Assembly (NCBI GenBank): GCA_963573315.1
Contig: OY752143.1
Coordinates: forward strand, 1,798,001-1,862,000
Direction: 5' to 3'
Length of the DNA stretch: 64,000 nucleotides
From: Entomortierella parvispora
Taxonomy: Eukaryota > Mortierellomycota > Mortierellomycetes > Mortierellales > Mortierellaceae
Shown here: positions 15,515 through 27,613 of the stretch, piece after piece
Position numbering within the stretch: position 1 is the stretch's first letter
Layout of the letters: the number at the start of each line of letters is the position of its first letter
Translations under genes and position numbers: made by a program
Notes under the pieces: model-generated
The model's database searches: none
The model's input: the letters and a program-made list of their open reading frames with translations, nothing else
What the model was told of the DNA's origin: nothing

Positions 15515-15893
15515 ATGGGAAGTCTTTTTTCAAAGTCACCAAAGTCTCAAAAGTCCAAGGATCCCAAGTGGCAGGGAATAGGACCCAACACTCCTCTCCC
15601 TGGAGGAAGCAGCAGCAGCAACACTTACCAAGTAGGCGGAGGCGGCTATGGGAATCGATTTGGTGGAGTGAGTGGCAGTCCGTCCTCTCAAGACCAGGGT
15701 CGATCGCCCACACTTGCGACGCTCGACAGCAGAAATAGCAACGCGACAAAAAAGAAGAGTGGTAGTCAACAGGAAAAGTCTTCAAAGATCAACCTCATGC
15801 GCAAGATGGACCCCAAGGGCAAGGCGGGAGGACCCCGAAAGATGATCATTACAAAGAACTTGATCGGTCTGCCTTCGGATTTCCGAGTACGTT

Positions 15894-15944
<51 letters not shown>

Positions 15945-16681
15945 CACTTTCTCTTTCAGGACGATTTGTATCCCTGCCCCGCTCTGCAGGCTTCTTCACT
16001 TTCCCCCCCTGTCCAACCCCCCAGCGTGATCTTTGTCCTCCCTCCTTCTCCTCAGATGATGTTTCTTACACAACCATCAACAGAACGCTCCCGTTCCAGC
16101 AAAGTCTCCTTTTTTCGCTAACGTCTCTGTGCTTGCCTTCAATCCTGTAGCATACTGGACACATCGGTGCAGGTGAGGTCCGCAGTGGCCAAATTGATGT
16201 AAGTCGTCTTTCTTGGATATTCCAACGTGTTCCAACGTCAAGTCATACAGTGATGACGAGGACCTTTTCCATTTGCCACGAGTGCGGAAAGATGGGACCA
16301 CAAATACCCGACTGCGGTGAAATTCTTGCTCTGTACACACAACTCAATGGCCACACTACCTTGCTCTAATCACATCCACATGCGCCAACGCCTGCAAAAA
16401 TAGCCTGAAAAGATCAAGAACCAGATGATGGAGGTAGCGGCCTGTCTGAAGTTGGATATCAATGCCCCGATCCCTATGCTCAAGACCATGCCCATCCAGC
16501 CAGAGAACATGGACCACCCCTCGAATAACCAAGTATGCATCTCTGTTTCATTTCTATTGCCAATGATGTGAGCAGCCTTGATCGTCTTGCTCACTGTTGA
16601 TTCCCTTCCCCTTTTCTTCCCTGGAAGCCCGATCCGCTGGGTCGGTACGGCGTACGCCCCGGAGCGGTTGCCGCGCATTAG
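15515..16681 (+). CDS. Small CRIB-domain protein with N-myristoylation signal
   Basis: Four exons (15515-15886, 16151-16198, 16404-16532, 16628-16681) encode 200 residues. The start MGSLFSKS fits the N-myristoylation rule (Gly2, Ser6) and is followed by lysines, so membrane attachment is likely. A Ser/Gly-rich linker leads to residues 117-130, IGLPSDFR|HTGHIG, which keep every key residue of the CRIB motif (I-x-x-P-x2-F-x-H-x2-H-I-G). The motif is split by intron 1. CRIB motifs bind GTP-loaded Cdc42 or Rac. The short C-terminal part (a helical KIKNQMMEVAACLKLD segment and a DPLGRYGVRPG tail) has no domain I recognise. There is no kinase domain, so this is not a PAK. It is closer in layout to small effectors such as Gic1/2 or SPEC proteins. 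The last exon is short and is the least certain. Confidence 0.82.
15897..15941 (+). repeat. CT dinucleotide microsatellite in CRIB intron 1
   Basis: About 22 copies of CT lie just after the donor of intron 1 of the CRIB gene. This is a simple repeat with no coding role. Confidence 0.95.
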
Positions 16682-17101
16682 GCGTGGCGGCAAAGCCCAA
16701 GACAAGACCTAGTCCTGCACAATATCCCATCCTCCTCTTCTTAACTTTCGCTTTGCGTTCCTTCAAAGCCGAGAGATGGCACCTCTGCCATCTCAAAGTA
16801 CACGAGTCTTTTGTAGATGCCAAGTTCATTTTAATGATAAAATATCCCAGTTTTTTTGGTGCTGTCTCCTGGCCACAGTTTTTGGGATGCCAATAGGGTA
16901 TGATCTTGAGCCCTCGGACTGGTTCCTGAAGACGGAAACGCGTTCTTTTTTGTTGGTGCCATCGCGTTTCCCTCTCTGTCCTTTGTGGAGTGCGCGTTTC
17001 GCAGTCACGAAACGGCAGGAGTCCGGGCTGCTTGCGTGTCTTTTGTGGTCTTGTTCGCTTTTCATCCCATCCCACATCCCCATACCCACACAAAAGCCGC
17101 C
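16682..17101. other. Intergenic region CRIB gene/thioredoxin gene
   Basis: These 420 bp between two genes in the same orientation hold the CRIB 3' flank and the thioredoxin promoter. I see no gene or clear motif. Confidence 0.5.
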
Positions 17102-18598
17102 ATGCCCGTCAAAGCAATCACCAGCCAGTCCGACTACCAGAGCATCCTCTCGGATGCAGGAGCAACCAAGCTTGTAACGTCGCCTTAATCAGGACAATAT
17201 GTAGCTTGCATCATTGTCACGCTACGGAACAAACAATGGCTTTTTGTGCATGCTTTTTGGGAAGCTGATCAGTTTTTTCCGTGTTTTCTGTCTTGTTGTC
17301 TTTCCTTCCCTTCATAGGTCGTTGTCGACTTTACCGCTGTAATATACCCCGCCCTTCAATTACTGGATTCGCTTTATAGATGGACATTAGACTGACAAAA
17401 GCAAATCCTCCCAATCCATTCCTCTTTTTTTTTAGGCATGGTGCGGACCTTGCCAGACGATCAAGCCCATTTTTGAAAAGTTGTCTAACCAATACCGCCA
17501 TGTTGCGTTCGTCAAGGTGAGGTTTCCTCTTGACTTTAGATTGAACGGAACAACGCCAGCCAGATTTCCTTTTTTTTTTTTGATATACGATCAAACTCAT
17601 GGAAGAATACTCCTCTCAAATTTCTAGGTCGACGTCGACGAGTTCCAGGAGGTTGCTGCCGTCGCTGGAGTCACCGCCATGTATGTTTGATTCGGCTAAA
17701 GAGTTTCTTATCAAAAAACAGCTCAAAGGAGTGGAAAGAGAGCTATGGAAAGGAATTCTAATGGGACCTACAAACTATTACTAAATTTTATTAGGCCAAC
17801 ATTCCAGTTTTTCAAAGCCTCGAAAAAGATTGCCGAGATGAAGGGAGCAAACGCAACACAGCTCGAAAGTTTGATCAAGCAACATCAAGGACCTGTGGAG
17901 GATGCTGCTGCAGGTGGCAGCAGTTCAGCAGCGGGATTGGTCGCTGGCCATGGAGATGTGACCGAGATTATTACTCTGAACCAGGTTGACTGCTTGAACC
18001 AACAGACTGCCAACCATATCAGGAACGCCCTCAAGGCAGACGAGACTTATCTGGAAAGTGACGTGGATGAGCAGCTTATCATCTCGGTCCCTTTCAATCA
18101 GGTAACTGTTTGTTGCTATGTAGACGACGGTGAGAGAATACTTGGAAGCCCATTTTTTTGACGCGTCCAATTTCTGGATTGTTTAGGCGATCAAATTGCA
18201 CTCGATCAAGATTGTGCCTAAAGATGTTGGTAAGAATTAAGCCAAAGGGGCATTGAGATGTATTGTTGGATCGAGACTGACCGTCTCTCTGCCATTCTTT
18301 ACTAGCGCATGCCCCAAAGACAGTCAAGTTGTATGTGAACAAGTTGACACTTGGATTCGACGAGACAGACAGCGTGGAAGAAACCCAAACAATTGTGTTG
18401 AGCGAGAAGGAGTATGAGGCTAACGGAGTGATCCCCCTGCGCTTTGTCAAGTTCCAGAACGTGACCAGCGTGATCCTGTTTATTGAGGATAACCTGGGAG
18501 AGGAAGAAACAACGCAGATCAAGCAGCTGATCTTTATTGGAAGCCCTTTGGATAGCACCGATATGTCCGCGTTGAAGAAAGTCGAGCATGATCACTAA
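17102..18598 (+). CDS. TXNL1: Thioredoxin-like protein with PITH domain (TXNL1/Txl1 type)
   Basis: Seven exons (17102-17173, 17318-17338, 17436-17516, 17628-17680, 17795-18101, 18187-18229, 18306-18598) encode 289 residues, the same length as human TXNL1. The N-terminal thioredoxin domain has AWCGPC with Cys34 and Cys37. Exon 2 is only 21 nt and codes for the strand VVVDFTA just before it. The C-terminal PITH domain runs from about residue 130, with the typical HSIKIVPKD and APKTVKLYVNKLTLGFD segments. This family associates with the 26S proteasome (known from human and fission yeast) and acts as a redox partner there. The protein ends in a short acidic and His-containing tail. It is complete. 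Confidence 0.95.
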
Positions 18599-19076
18599 AA
18601 TCATCGATGAGGATATTAATAAAGAATGCTGACCTGCGCCAGCGCGTCATGAACCCTCAACTGAAAGGAAATAGGGCTCTAGTTATACGTTTTGTGGATC
18701 GAGTTGTGACCGACGGGCGCAAGGGCAAACGTACCACTCTTGAGCGATATGTGATGGAACATGTCCAGCCGTCATCCATCTGAGAATTACAGCTGTAGAG
18801 GTGAGAGGGTGGTAACGTATCAAATTCCGAGAGGCCTGATCCAACCGACCCTAGTCAAGGGATTTCTGGACATCCACTCACAGCGAACCTTCTTCAATGT
18901 ACCCAAGATTCCGTTCTCAAACTGTTTCCACAAAGAATGGACTCTTCTTTATTTCATGCACTGAGCACCGGTGACTTTGCTTGCATTTCTGCAGATCTAA
19001 CAGTCCTGAATGAAAAGTTGGTGATCGAGTGAACGCGCGAGGACACTTGAGACAAACGAGAAGCGGAAGGTCTTAT
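18599..19076. other. Convergent 3' flanks of TXNL1 and the inhibitor gene
   Basis: These 478 bp lie between two stop codons that face each other. AATAAAGAATG at about 18619 may serve 3' processing of TXNL1. No gene is visible. Confidence 0.45.
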
Positions 19077-19550
19077 TTATTGACGCGTAATCCTCCACAG
19101 CTGGTTGTCTTGGGGGTAGTCACCGACCTGAAGAGTGACCGGGGCTCCTCTTTCACCACTGGTCGAAGTCCAGAGCTTGCGCGGAGAAAGGCCACTTGCT
19201 TCCTCAATCGTGTAAACGTCGGGCGTTTCAGTTTTCCCCAGAAGCCATTTCCGGTTCTCTCTATCGTCGATTGTAGCAATCACAAACTCACCATCATAGC
19301 CAACGTATGGGTATGAATTCTCGATCCGGAGGTAGACGGTACCATCTTTCTCCGGTTTACTGATCACCCAGTCGTTGATAAGCCCACCGGCAATAACATT
19401 TTGCTGTACTGTCCTAATAGGAGATACACCAATCGGAAGAGAATCCTTGAGGAGGCTTTGGATCTGAACCAAACTCTGAGCGTCAATCACAGCTTGGAGA
19501 AAAAGCACTGCTGAGAAGGCAAGCACAAGGAATCGAGAAAGAGGCGCCAT
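19077..19550 (-). CDS. Secreted beta-trefoil protein, I66-type serine protease inhibitor-like
   Basis: This is an intronless 157-residue protein. Residues 1-24 (MAPLSRFLVLAFSAVLFLQA...DA) are a clear signal peptide. The rest shows LPIGVSP, WVISKP, a YVGYDGEFVIATI strand, WLLGKTE, YTIEEA, KLWTSTS, APVTLQV and a terminal NQLWRI. Repeated Trp/hydrophobic strands with LPxG near the start and QLW near the end resemble fungal I66 protease inhibitors (cospin, LeSPI), which are beta-trefoils. A ricin-B-like lectin fold is the main alternative. A decayed relative of its 5' end lies 0.9 kb upstream. A role outside the cell, in defence or protease control, is inferred. Confidence 0.65.
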   Translation of the reverse strand: MAPLSRFLVLAFSAVLFLQAVIDAQSLVQIQSLLKDSLPIGVSPIRTVQQNVIAGGLINDWVISKPEKDGTVYLRIENSYPYVGYDGEFVIATIDDRENRKWLLGKTETPDVYTIEEASGLSPRKLWTSTSGERGAPVTLQVGDYPQDNQLWRITRQ

Positions 19551-19716
19551 TGCTACGACAATTAAAATATATTTCAGTCAGTGAGAATATCATTACAATG
19601 GCTACCTTCACGGTAAGCAGGGCACAGTGATTTCATTACTTTAGGTGTGTGGTGGGAGACGAAAGTGGTTGGATGTGAATAGAAAGTTAGTGATTTTTGG
19701 GCCATTGACCCAGTCT

Positions 19717-19724
19717 CTTTTATA
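19717..19724 (-). promoter_or_regulatory. TATA-box candidate for the I66-like gene
   Basis: TATAAAAG is read on the minus strand 167 bp upstream of the start codon. The distance would allow a leader of roughly 100 or more nt. This is the only good match in the near upstream region. Confidence 0.4.
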
Positions 19725-20368
19725 CATAACACGAAGACAGAAAAAAAAAACACTCCTCAAAGAAGGGGCCGCAAAGTTTTTCTTATGCACAAGAACAGAA
19801 GGGTTGAAGAAGAAGAAAAAAGGATGGCAGGGGAAGAGCTGGCACAACGGAGAAAGCGGACCAGTAAGATCGTCATGAAGCGCCTGCATGAATCAGCTCC
19901 CATGTTGGTGTGAGTATTGTACCATCAAGCGACAGCCAACACTCCCTTGAAATGGTGCGAATCGCGGGGTATATTTCCAGAGCGCCCCATCAGTCCAAAG
20001 TGCCCCCCTCCTTTAGCAATGCCGCGACAACCTCCCCCCTTTCCTGTCTCCGATACGATTCCAAGATGAACTGAGCCTCATCCCTACAGGCAAGTTCATC
20101 GACAAACCGGTAGCCTCGAGGACTTTTTTTTTTACCATCGTAGTCTGACCTGCCATCGTCTCGTATCAAAGATATTTGTAACCGCTCACTTCACCGTTTA
20201 CGCCAAAATGTGAGCAAGAAACGAATTTGGAGGCGCCAAGGTTTCTCATGCCAACACTTCCCACTCGTTTCACAATCGCGTAACGGTGAACAGGCGGACG
20301 CGACAGCTGTCAGTTGAAGATTAGTACTCATGATGGCTCAAGTGGGTATCAATGCTGGAGCTGGGTCT

Positions 20369-20455
20369 TGAATCTGGATCACACGAGTGTCAATCGCAGC
20401 TTTCAACCAGAACTCTGAGATTGCGAGTACAAGAAGTCGAGTTGGAAGGTGTCAT
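20369..20455 (-). pseudogene. Relic of the 5' end of an I66-like secreted inhibitor gene
   Basis: Read on the minus strand from the ATG at 20455, this segment aligns with the first ~95 nt of the intact gene at 19550. Shared blocks are the ATG-xCx-CCT start, CTCGA-TTCxTTGT, a block before AAGCTG, then GCTGxGATTGACxCTC and CAGATxCAA. A 2-nt length difference in the signal-peptide region throws the reading frame off, so a stop (TGA) follows at once. A 3-nt deletion comes later. I could not follow similarity further into the gene body. It looks like a partial, decayed duplicate. Confidence 0.55.
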
Positions 20456-20698
20456 GACGACAACATGGCTATCTACAGTATAAACTGGTTGGAAAGAGGT
20501 TGGAAAGAGAGATGAAAGGCAATTGCTCTATTTCATTTACGGCTTAATACAAACACGTTTAAAAGGGCAACCGCAGAAGTTGAAAGACAGTGCCATGCAG
20601 AAAACGCACAGGGCGGCAGATCATCGCTGTGTCTTGATTCAGAATTAGAGCTCAGAGTCACAGAAAGTGCCCTGAGTATCGGCTGTTTTCAGACGACC

Positions 20699-20827
20699 AT
20701 AGGTGAAGATGAAGGATTTTCGATTTTCTTTGACCCAGATCGATGCTCCTTGGCAAGAGACACTCAACGCACAAGGTCTCGCGCCTGAGAGATGACTTTT
20801 TATACTAGTCGACTTTGCTATTCAAAG
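20699..20827 (+). repeat. Imperfect inverted duplication, left arm
   Basis: This arm shares ordered blocks with the reverse complement of 21089-21198: ATAGGTGAAGAT, TTTCGATTTT, CCAGATCGATGCTCCT, CACTCAACG, TGACTTTT, GTCGAC and TTGCTAT. Gaps of 1-13 nt lie between the blocks. The arms are about 260 bp apart. Confidence 0.7.
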
Positions 20828-21088
20828 TTGGAGATCATCCGGGAGTTAAGGTAGCTTGGAGTAAAGGTCATGACCTTTTTGTAGCTCGATGTTGCTGATC
20901 TAAGGCCGGAACTCGGTATTTATGTCCATTGGTTGCAAAGTGCAGCCGTCCTCCTTGAATCCATTCATGGTTTCTTTGCTTTATAGTCGCTCTCTTTGAT
21001 CTTGCGATCACAAAAGCTATTAACCCGTTCGCCATGCTCAAGGAACAAAGACAAGAGTGCACTACCAATGTGACCCCTATAGGCTGTT

Positions 21089-21198
21089 GCTGTGATAGCA
21101 ATGTCGACCAGTGAAAAGTCACAGGCACGTTGAGTGCTCCTTGTCGAGGAGCATCGATCTGGATCATAAAATCGAAATTCTCTTATCTTCACCTATAT
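21089..21198 (-). repeat. Imperfect inverted duplication, right arm
   Basis: This is the partner of 20699-20827 in opposite orientation. The two arms are diverged enough to be old. I could not tell whether they are remnants of a gene or of the inverted ends of a small non-autonomous element. Confidence 0.7.
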
Positions 21199-21707
21199 GT
21201 AATGATCAAGATTCTAGACGTCCAGGGACAAAGATAGTTACACTCAGATACTCAAGGGACACGTCAATACAGGTTGCAATAGCTCAAACAGACACATGAC
21301 AACTATCGCGTCCAAGGAACGGCAGGATTTAAGAGGCTAGAGTTAGATAAGACAAGCGATGTCGAAGTTTGGACGCACCCCCAAAGCAGAGGTACCTTAC
21401 CGATGTCCATCATTACAATAGTCGGTCAGGCGCCGACGGCAGAGGATGTAGTGATAGAAGCTCTTCTTTGTTTAATACCGATCTAGATACCTGTTTTTGT
21501 TCGTCCTTTGGGACCTATCACATACCAGAGCTGATAGACAGAGACGCAATGTTCGTGTACACGATTTTCGTGATCAATGATCGATGTGTCCCCTTGAGAT
21601 ATAATGCTGGGAGGATGCTGCAATGAAAGCACGATAGAAAAGATAGAAAAGGAGGACAGGCATCCTGTTTGGCTATCGAACGGACTTTCGGACAAGCGAG
21701 ACCCTGG

Positions 21708-21738
21708 AAAAAAAAAAAAAGGGGGGGGGGGGGGGGGG
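21708..21738 (+). repeat. A13-G18 homopolymer junction
   Basis: Thirteen A are followed at once by eighteen G, about 235 bp upstream of the first GH47 start codon. The run of G could form a quadruplex or vary in length. Confidence 0.9.
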
Positions 21739-21973
21739 AAGAAAGGGATATCCACCAGCGGCTGCTCAAGGTGCTTTCTCTCTTTTCTCCTTTTCTTTTT
21801 TTTGTCCAACCTTCTTTCTTCCTTCCTCCCTCTTTCTTTTCTCCCCACCACTGTGACTTCTTACTTCGGCCCTCTTTGCATACTTTCAAGGGATCATCAG
21901 ACTGTGGGACAGGAATCCAGCGACAGTCATCAACGGCCGATATACAGTTCATCTACGCCAGGGAATCTTGCCC

Positions 21974-24199
<2,226 letters not shown>

Positions 24200-24318
24200 A
24201 AGCGTAAAACGAATCCCCAGCTGAAAATGAACAGTCTTTAGTCACCCGTAGACATGTCCACAGAGATATACACAGAAGAAATACAGGAGGAAGCTAATTT
24301 TTTTCTATTTATTATTTA

Positions 24319-27267
24319 TCAAGCAGTTTCAAAGGAGATAGGGTAGGACATCAGATGACCTTCGGTTGTGAAGAGATAATCATCTAGAGATGCCAACTCT
24401 GGAGGGCTAAAGATCAAGTACAGATACTTGAGCGTCTGGGCGAGAAAGTGACTGAGGATAAGGAGGAGAGATAATGGGTGCAATGGGCACAGGTGATTAG
24501 GTCCAACTCGTTCTTTAATAAAAAGTAGGAAGCAAGACATTAAATGCTCGAAACCTAGCACTCACCTGGGCATTCGATCCGTCATTCCGTCAGAAATATC
24601 CATGACATTTGCTAAAGTCGAGTACCCATACTTTGTCTTGCAGTTTTTCTCGATAGCCTAAAGCAGTGCAATGAGTCCGAAACTGTTATGGTTTGCCGTC
24701 CATTAAAGCGTAGAGCGTAGACTATTCAACTTTTTCCTGCCAACTGAGCTATATACCTGTGCAATTGCCCAGGCGTACTCCTGGTACTTTGCCTCTCCAG
24801 TGACTCTGTACATGACAAACAAGCTCTCGACTGCCTCTAATGTATTATTCGCCCACGTCAAAACAAGATGGGTTAGGGTTGCTATCATTGCCATCAGTCA
24901 CTTGTAAAATATTGGTCGATTACCTGGTCGAAGTTCATATCCAGAGTCAATGACATAGAACCCTGAGGGCTGAGGCATCTCAAACTCTTTTCCTTTGCCC
25001 AAAAGATCGCCTGTCCCTGAGCCAATATTTTCATCTGGTCCTCCGCCCGACACCAAGAAGGCAATCTCATCTGCCCCTAGGCCCGTAGCTGAATTCTTGT
25101 AACTCAGATAACAGGTCTCCATCAACCCCCGAGCAACGACTAGATCCTTGGGTCGGCCCAGTACTTTAGAACCCAGTGCTAGTAATCCTGGGGCAAAGCA
25201 ACTCTACATCACAGGAGTGAGAAAGAAGAGGAATTTAGTAAGGAGCCTCAATCTCGCCGCTCTCTTTGTACTTGAGGCAAAAAAAGAACTCCCCATTTTT
25301 GAGTCTTCATTTACAAGATGATCCATCTTGGGAACAAGTGTTCGTGTCGCAGTATCGTATACCCCGAGGACCAAGTACGGTTCTAATTTCTTGCTAGGTC
25401 GACTGATCAGATACTGGTGCATGGCATCCACCGCTGTGATGTCTATAAAAAATAGTTTTTGTAAGGAACAGGAAAAATGATCATAGCAGAGCGCGCAGCT
25501 TTTCTCTGTTTACATTGGTCTCCGAACTTTTCGTCTTTCGTGAGCATGTAGGACTTCAAAAGATACTAAGGGGAGTTGAAGAGGGGAAGATTAGGATTTG
25601 CAAGCAGTTCTACATTCAAGGCAATGAACAATCGGTGGATAAAAAAAATCGTCTCCAAACCTCATAAAAGCTATCGCTGAGACCTCCAAACGATGCCACG
25701 TATTCCTCTAGGGATATCAAAATGAAGTGTCAGACGGTGAGGTGAGTGGTGAGCGAAACTGCGCTAGCCAACAAAAGGAAAAGAGAGAGAGCACTTTACG
25801 ACCAACTCCCGCTTCTGGATTGAAATACGCCGGGTAAAGTCCAGGTATCCTCGGTTTCAAAGATGCCAGGTATTCAGCATTCTTTTGAGCCTAGTGGTGC
25901 CAATTTGAAGCATATTAATACAGTCATCCAAAAGACCAGCCTTGCATTTTGAATGAATTCTCGTTGGAAGGGGGTTTTTTTTACCAAGGAAGAGTATTTC
26001 TCGTTCTTGGAAAGTTGTGCCAGTTTTCGAAATTCGAGCTGAAAGGTTCCTACTTCAGCTAACGAGATCTTTCCAACTAAGACCTCATTCGAGCCCAAAC
26101 TTCCACTTTTCAGTAGAGGGATATCATAAAGAAAGAAAGGAAATATAAATCAATCCGGGCACTGTGTGGAGTTCACCCCAAACCATTTCCTCATGTGTTG
26201 GTCAATTACTTTGCAAGGATACGGCTGGCTGGGATGGCGCCATTGACTCCTTGAAACGCAATGACGAGCCTATCCGCGAGGTCGACAGCACCTTGAAGAA
26301 TCCTTGGATCGTCTCCCGTGGACTTGTACTTGGTCTCTAGTTCCTGAACTGAGAGAAGACCACCCAGATACCGGACCACGCTCTCCAAAAACCCAATGTC
26401 CTGGCCCCTCGAGCCAACATTGGGATTGCCGTCATTTAGAATCTGATCGCGATTGTGGCCCCAGTTGTGGATGGCGACTTGCTTCAAGAACATCTCCTTT
26501 CCAGCCAAGTATTCGCTCTCTAGATCAGCCAGCTTCAATGTGTCTAGGCTCTCGATCAGAGTCGTGCCCCATCCATGAAGCAGATCCATCTTGTCTCCAG
26601 TTGCAGACTTGAGTTCATCGTGTGGCGCCGCATGCTGAGTATAGCCTGCCCAAGCATGTTGAATCATACCTCTGATATACTGCTGTCGTTCTACATTGAA
26701 TCCTTTTGGATGGATAGTTCCTTTCCCGGAAGCGGCGGTATTGAACTGGATGGTGGGTCGTTTGCTGGGTCCAATGATTTTTGGCCTCGAATCGGTAGTT
26801 GGTTCCCGAAGGTCCTCCTCCAAGATCTCAAAGCCATCCTTATCGACTCCATTGACTGGCGCTGGTCCTACAGGAGGTCGTTCACGGATATCGCTCAGAT
26901 CCAATTTAGAGTAATCAAGAAAGTCCTTGTCGCTGGATCCTGATCCACTTTTGCTCCTGCTGCCGTCTCCAGTATCGCCCCCAAGACTGATTGACAAGGA
27001 CAACGACGGTGGCATTAAGAATTGATAGTGAAGATAGGCAATCAGACCCATACATAGCAAGACCATGAGAACGCCCTTTCGTCTGAGATAGTGTACTGGA
27101 ATCGCGTAGAATGGGGAAGCCTTCAGGGTCGACGCCGTGAAGAAGCGGTGTGATGGTAGTAAGGGTGACGACGACGACGATGACGAGAAAGAAGATGAAC
27201 CACTTGCTCCAGTTCCTACGGGGACTATTGCGTCTGCGGGAGACAAGGTCGCCTGTTCATGAACCAT
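24319..27267 (-). CDS. GH47 alpha-1,2-mannosidase, type II membrane form
   Basis: Ten exons (27267-26210, 26105-25985, 25890-25800, 25707-25661, 25565-25514, 25442-25315, 25203-24924, 24836-24757, 24657-24566, 24451-24319) encode 693 residues. A Ser-rich cytosolic start is followed by one membrane segment (about residues 63-85, VLMVLLCMGLIAYLHYQFL). A stem then leads to the catalytic domain: HAWAGYTQHAAPHDEL, HGWGTTLIESLDTL, FLESVVRYLGGLL, DSFYEYLLKSY, LSCFAPGLLALG, LRPGTLE-like LRP..AVESLF, and a final GHL. This is the topology of ER/Golgi processing mannosidases such as Mns1. The intron positions differ from the neighbour, and the sequences are distant, so this is not a recent duplication. 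The junctions around exon 4 (donor gtttgg) are the weakest. Confidence 0.93.
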
Positions 27268-27613
27268 CCTGAGCTCGAATTTTATCCTGTGAATAAAGAA
27301 AAGCGACTGTGGAAAGCAAGCAAGAGGGGAGGATCCAGACCTCAGCGACGGTGATTGTAAAAGCAAAGAGAATGAATGAGGTCCGATGAAGGAGGAAGGG
27401 GTCGGTGGAGGTGCATGCATGCAAAGGCATTGTCATCGTGTCTCTCCTGCAGACTTGCCTCTTGTTGCTCGCCCCTTTACCCTTTTCTCCTTTGGCGCTG
27501 GGTCGTCTCCTTTCTGCGGAACGAAGGTGATGTGTGTGTCTGTGCAATGCATTTTTGTTATTTTCGTGTTTTTTTGAATGGTTCTACTGTAAAAGGGTAT
27601 GTCCTGTGCGTTA
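27268..27613. other. Spacer between the second GH47 gene and ERG26
   Basis: These 346 bp contain the promoter of the mannosidase gene and the 3' flank of ERG26. Both genes read on the minus strand. No further gene is visible. Confidence 0.5.

Larger units (their letters stand above)
19551..21973. other. 2.4 kb gene-poor region with decayed duplications
   Basis: No intact gene is found. The region holds the inhibitor promoter, a broken relic of the inhibitor 5' end (about 20369-20455), an imperfect inverted duplication (20699-20827 and 21089-21198) and an A13/G18 run (21708-21738). CT-rich promoter sequence of the first GH47 gene follows. Short open frames here lack conserved content. Confidence 0.6.
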
